Assembly: GCF_004851605.1 (NCBI RefSeq)
Contig: NZ_CP031093.1
Span: 1,550,001-1,614,000, forward strand
Length of the DNA stretch: 64,000 nucleotides
Reading direction: 5' to 3'
From: Hydrocarboniclastica marina
GTDB taxonomy: Bacteria > Pseudomonadota > Gammaproteobacteria > Pseudomonadales > Oleiphilaceae
The notes under the pieces were generated by a model that made no database searches, was not told the DNA's origin, and saw only the letters and a program-made list of their open reading frames with translations. The position numbers were made by a program, and so were the translations under genes. Shown here in pieces: positions 62,723 to 64,000 of this stretch (positions are counted from its first letter, which is position 1; every line of letters starts with the position of its first letter).

Positions 62723-63073
62723 GATCACCTTGAGCAGTGCGTTTTTAGCGATGACCTGGCGTCCAGAACCCTGGACGCCAGCGCTGCCAGCCGCATAACG
62801 GCGCCCGGGCTTCATCGCCCGGCCTCTCCCTCCGGCCTTTCAATTCCAGAACCAGTGGTTCATGTTTCGACCGCTTTCTCAGGTGTGAGCATGCGGCTTT
62901 GACGGGGGCCGCCTTTCTTGATGTGATAGTTTCTCTGAATTATGACTATGAGCGACCGGCGGTTTCAGTGCCTGAACCGGTATCGGTTGCTATGCTGGGG
63001 CTGGACTTTCTGGGCCCGTATGCCCTCAGGCGCCGCCTCCCGAATGAGAAATCTGCAGGATAGGAGTCTATAG
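62723..63073. other. 351-bp intergenic region before phhB, candidate promoter
   Basis: Beyond the stem-loop there is no gene. On the plus strand, TTGATG (62918-62923), a 17-base spacer and TATGAC (62941-62946) form a four-of-six match at each hexamer, about 125 bases before the phhB start. AGGATAGGAG lies before ATG 63074. Confidence 0.4.
62756..62781 (+). terminator. Stem-loop downstream of fumarase gene
   Basis: CTGGCGTCCAG-AACC-CTGGACGCCAG, a perfect 11-bp stem 33 bases after the stop. It lacks a T-run, so it may be a transcript-stabilising or rho-linked stem rather than an intrinsic terminator. The left arm shares CTGGCGTCC with the stem at 60791. Confidence 0.55.
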
Positions 63074-63418
63074 ATGAGTGGTCTTGATAGCGTTCAATGC
63101 GAGCCGTGCAGCAAAGACTCGTCCCCGATGCAAGACGCCGAGATTCGACAGAAGCTTGAACAGGTACCCCTCTGGCATCTGGAGGAGCGAAATGGCGAGA
63201 AGCAGATTGAGCGCCAGTACAAGTTCGGGAACTTTGCCCAGGCCCTGGCTTTTACGCGGGAGACCGGTGAGCTGGCCGAGCAGCAGGGCCACCACCCTGC
63301 GCTGTTGACCGAATGGGGTAAAGTTACGGTGACTTGGTGGACGCACAAGATCGGCGGGCTGCACCAGAATGATTTTATTATGGCCGCCAAGACTGATGCA
63401 CTCTACGCCGATCAGTAA
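63074..63418 (+). CDS. phhB: 4a-hydroxytetrahydrobiopterin dehydratase (pterin-4a-carbinolamine dehydratase)
   Basis: 114 residues, a single PCD/DCoH domain. The active site reads [20 protein letters not shown] (His73, His74), followed by [20 protein letters not shown]. It dehydrates the pterin carbinolamine formed by phenylalanine hydroxylase so the cofactor can be recycled. No phenylalanine hydroxylase gene (phhA) is in the window. The ATG at 63074 follows a GGATAGGAG ribosome site. Confidence 0.93.
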   Translation: MSGLDSVQCEPCSKDSSPMQDAEIRQKLEQVPLWHLEERNGEKQIERQYKFGNFAQALAFTRETGELAEQQGHHPALLTEWGKVTVTWWTHKIGGLHQNDFIMAAKTDALYADQ

Positions 63419-63603
63419 CGTCGCCTGAGGGCGAGGCCGACAATTACGTGTCCGGTCGGGTCATTCGTTCTCTAACTCAAAATGAACACCGTGATCTTTT
63501 CCGAAGAGCGGGGCGGAGGGCGCCCCGCTTACCTTGGTCTTCAGCTTCGGTTATCATTGCCGGCTTTGCAGCTACGCCTGAGTTTGAGCCGGAGAGCGTC
63601 ATC

Positions 63604-64000
63604 ATGGAACACACCTACCGACTGGTTATTTCCTGCCCGGACCGGGTCGGCATTGTCGCTAAGGTCAGTAGCTTCCTGGCCAATTACAACGGCTGGATTG
63701 TCGAGGCCAGCCACCACGCGGACCCTTCTGTCGGCTGGTTCTTCATGCGTTACGAGATTCGCGGCAGCTCGCTCCCATTCGGCCCCGATGCGTTTCACAT
63801 TGCATTCGAGCCCATCGCAAAAGAATTCGAAATGAACTGGAACATCCGGGACTCGCGTGACCCCAAGCGGGTGATCCTGATGTGCAGCAAAGAGTCCCAC
63901 TGTGTAGCGGACCTGCTTCACCGTTGGCACAGCAAGGAGCTGAACGCCAACATGGTCGCCGTAATCTCGAACCACGAAGACCTCCGGCGGATGGTCGAAT
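63604..64000 (+). CDS. purU: Formyltetrahydrofolate deformylase PurU (3' end outside window)
   Basis: The first 132 codons are seen. An N-terminal ACT domain (YRLVISCPDRVGIVAKVSSFLANYNG, then ASHHADPSVGWFFMRYEI) is followed by the start of the formyltransferase-like catalytic domain (KRVILMCSKESHCVADLLHRW, VAVISNHEDLRRMVE). PurU hydrolyses 10-formyl-THF to formate and THF. GGAGAGCGTC precedes ATG 63604. The gene runs off the right edge. Confidence 0.95.
   Translation, partial: MEHTYRLVISCPDRVGIVAKVSSFLANYNGWIVEASHHADPSVGWFFMRYEIRGSSLPFGPDAFHIAFEPIAKEFEMNWNIRDSRDPKRVILMCSKESHCVADLLHRWHSKELNANMVAVISNHEDLRRMVE

Overview
The window is about 64 kb of continuous, gene-dense, moderately GC-rich chromosome from a polarly flagellated marine-type gammaproteobacterium. 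The gene order (fliI to fliR, flhB, flhA, flhF, fleN, fliA, cheYZAB, motCD, a ParA-like protein and a CheW-like protein, then ccmA-I) and the lexA-sulA pair are of the Pseudomonas/Marinobacter type. My best guess is Marinobacter or a close relative. This is inferred from protein sequence and synteny, not from a database search. I see no insertion sequence, prophage, integrase, CRISPR array or rRNA operon.

Layout. (1) 1-26.5 kb, plus strand: the late flagellar and chemotaxis cluster. It starts inside fliI. A partner-switching module (STAS protein, response regulator-PP2C-HATPase protein, Hpt protein; HsbA/HsbR/HptB type) sits between fliJ and fliK. The export gate and switch genes follow, then flhF/fleN (flagellar placement and number), sigma-28, the che genes, the MotCD stator and a ParC/ParP pair that positions chemotaxis arrays at the pole. 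Near-consensus sigma-54 promoters precede fliL and flhA, and a weaker one precedes parC. (2) 26.6-28.4 kb, minus strand: a two-gene module of an FlhB C-terminal-like protein and a second FliK-like protein. (3) 28.6-36.2 kb, plus strand: a complete System I cytochrome c maturation operon ccmABCDEFGHI. A long hexanucleotide repeat lies across the ccmG/ccmH junction. (4) 36.3-43.3 kb, minus strand: a tightly overlapping moxR-DUF58-DUF4381-batA-batB/C-batD operon.

(5) 43.6-48.5 kb: the very large NAD-dependent glutamate dehydrogenase. (6) 48.8-53.4 kb: small genes including lexA and sulA, with two SOS boxes over the lexA promoter, acylphosphatase, a class I glutamine amidotransferase, a DUF6231 protein and a YnfA membrane protein. 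(7) 53.6-57.6 kb: a membrane GGDEF-EAL protein, tRNA-Arg(CCU), and a pair of rSAM/selenodomain-associated (arsenosugar-type) glycosyltransferases. (8) 57.6-64 kb: a large VolA/Pla-1-type lipoprotein lipase, class I fumarase, pterin-4a-carbinolamine dehydratase (phhB) and the start of purU.

Most of the window is well-understood machinery. The points most worth a second look are the microsatellite in ccmG, the four-fold acidic repeat in the CheA linker next to ParC/ParP, the FhlB/FliK2 pair whose small protein begins just after the position of the FlhB self-cleavage site, and the regulatory module inside the flagellar cluster. I did not find a system that I can call new with confidence.
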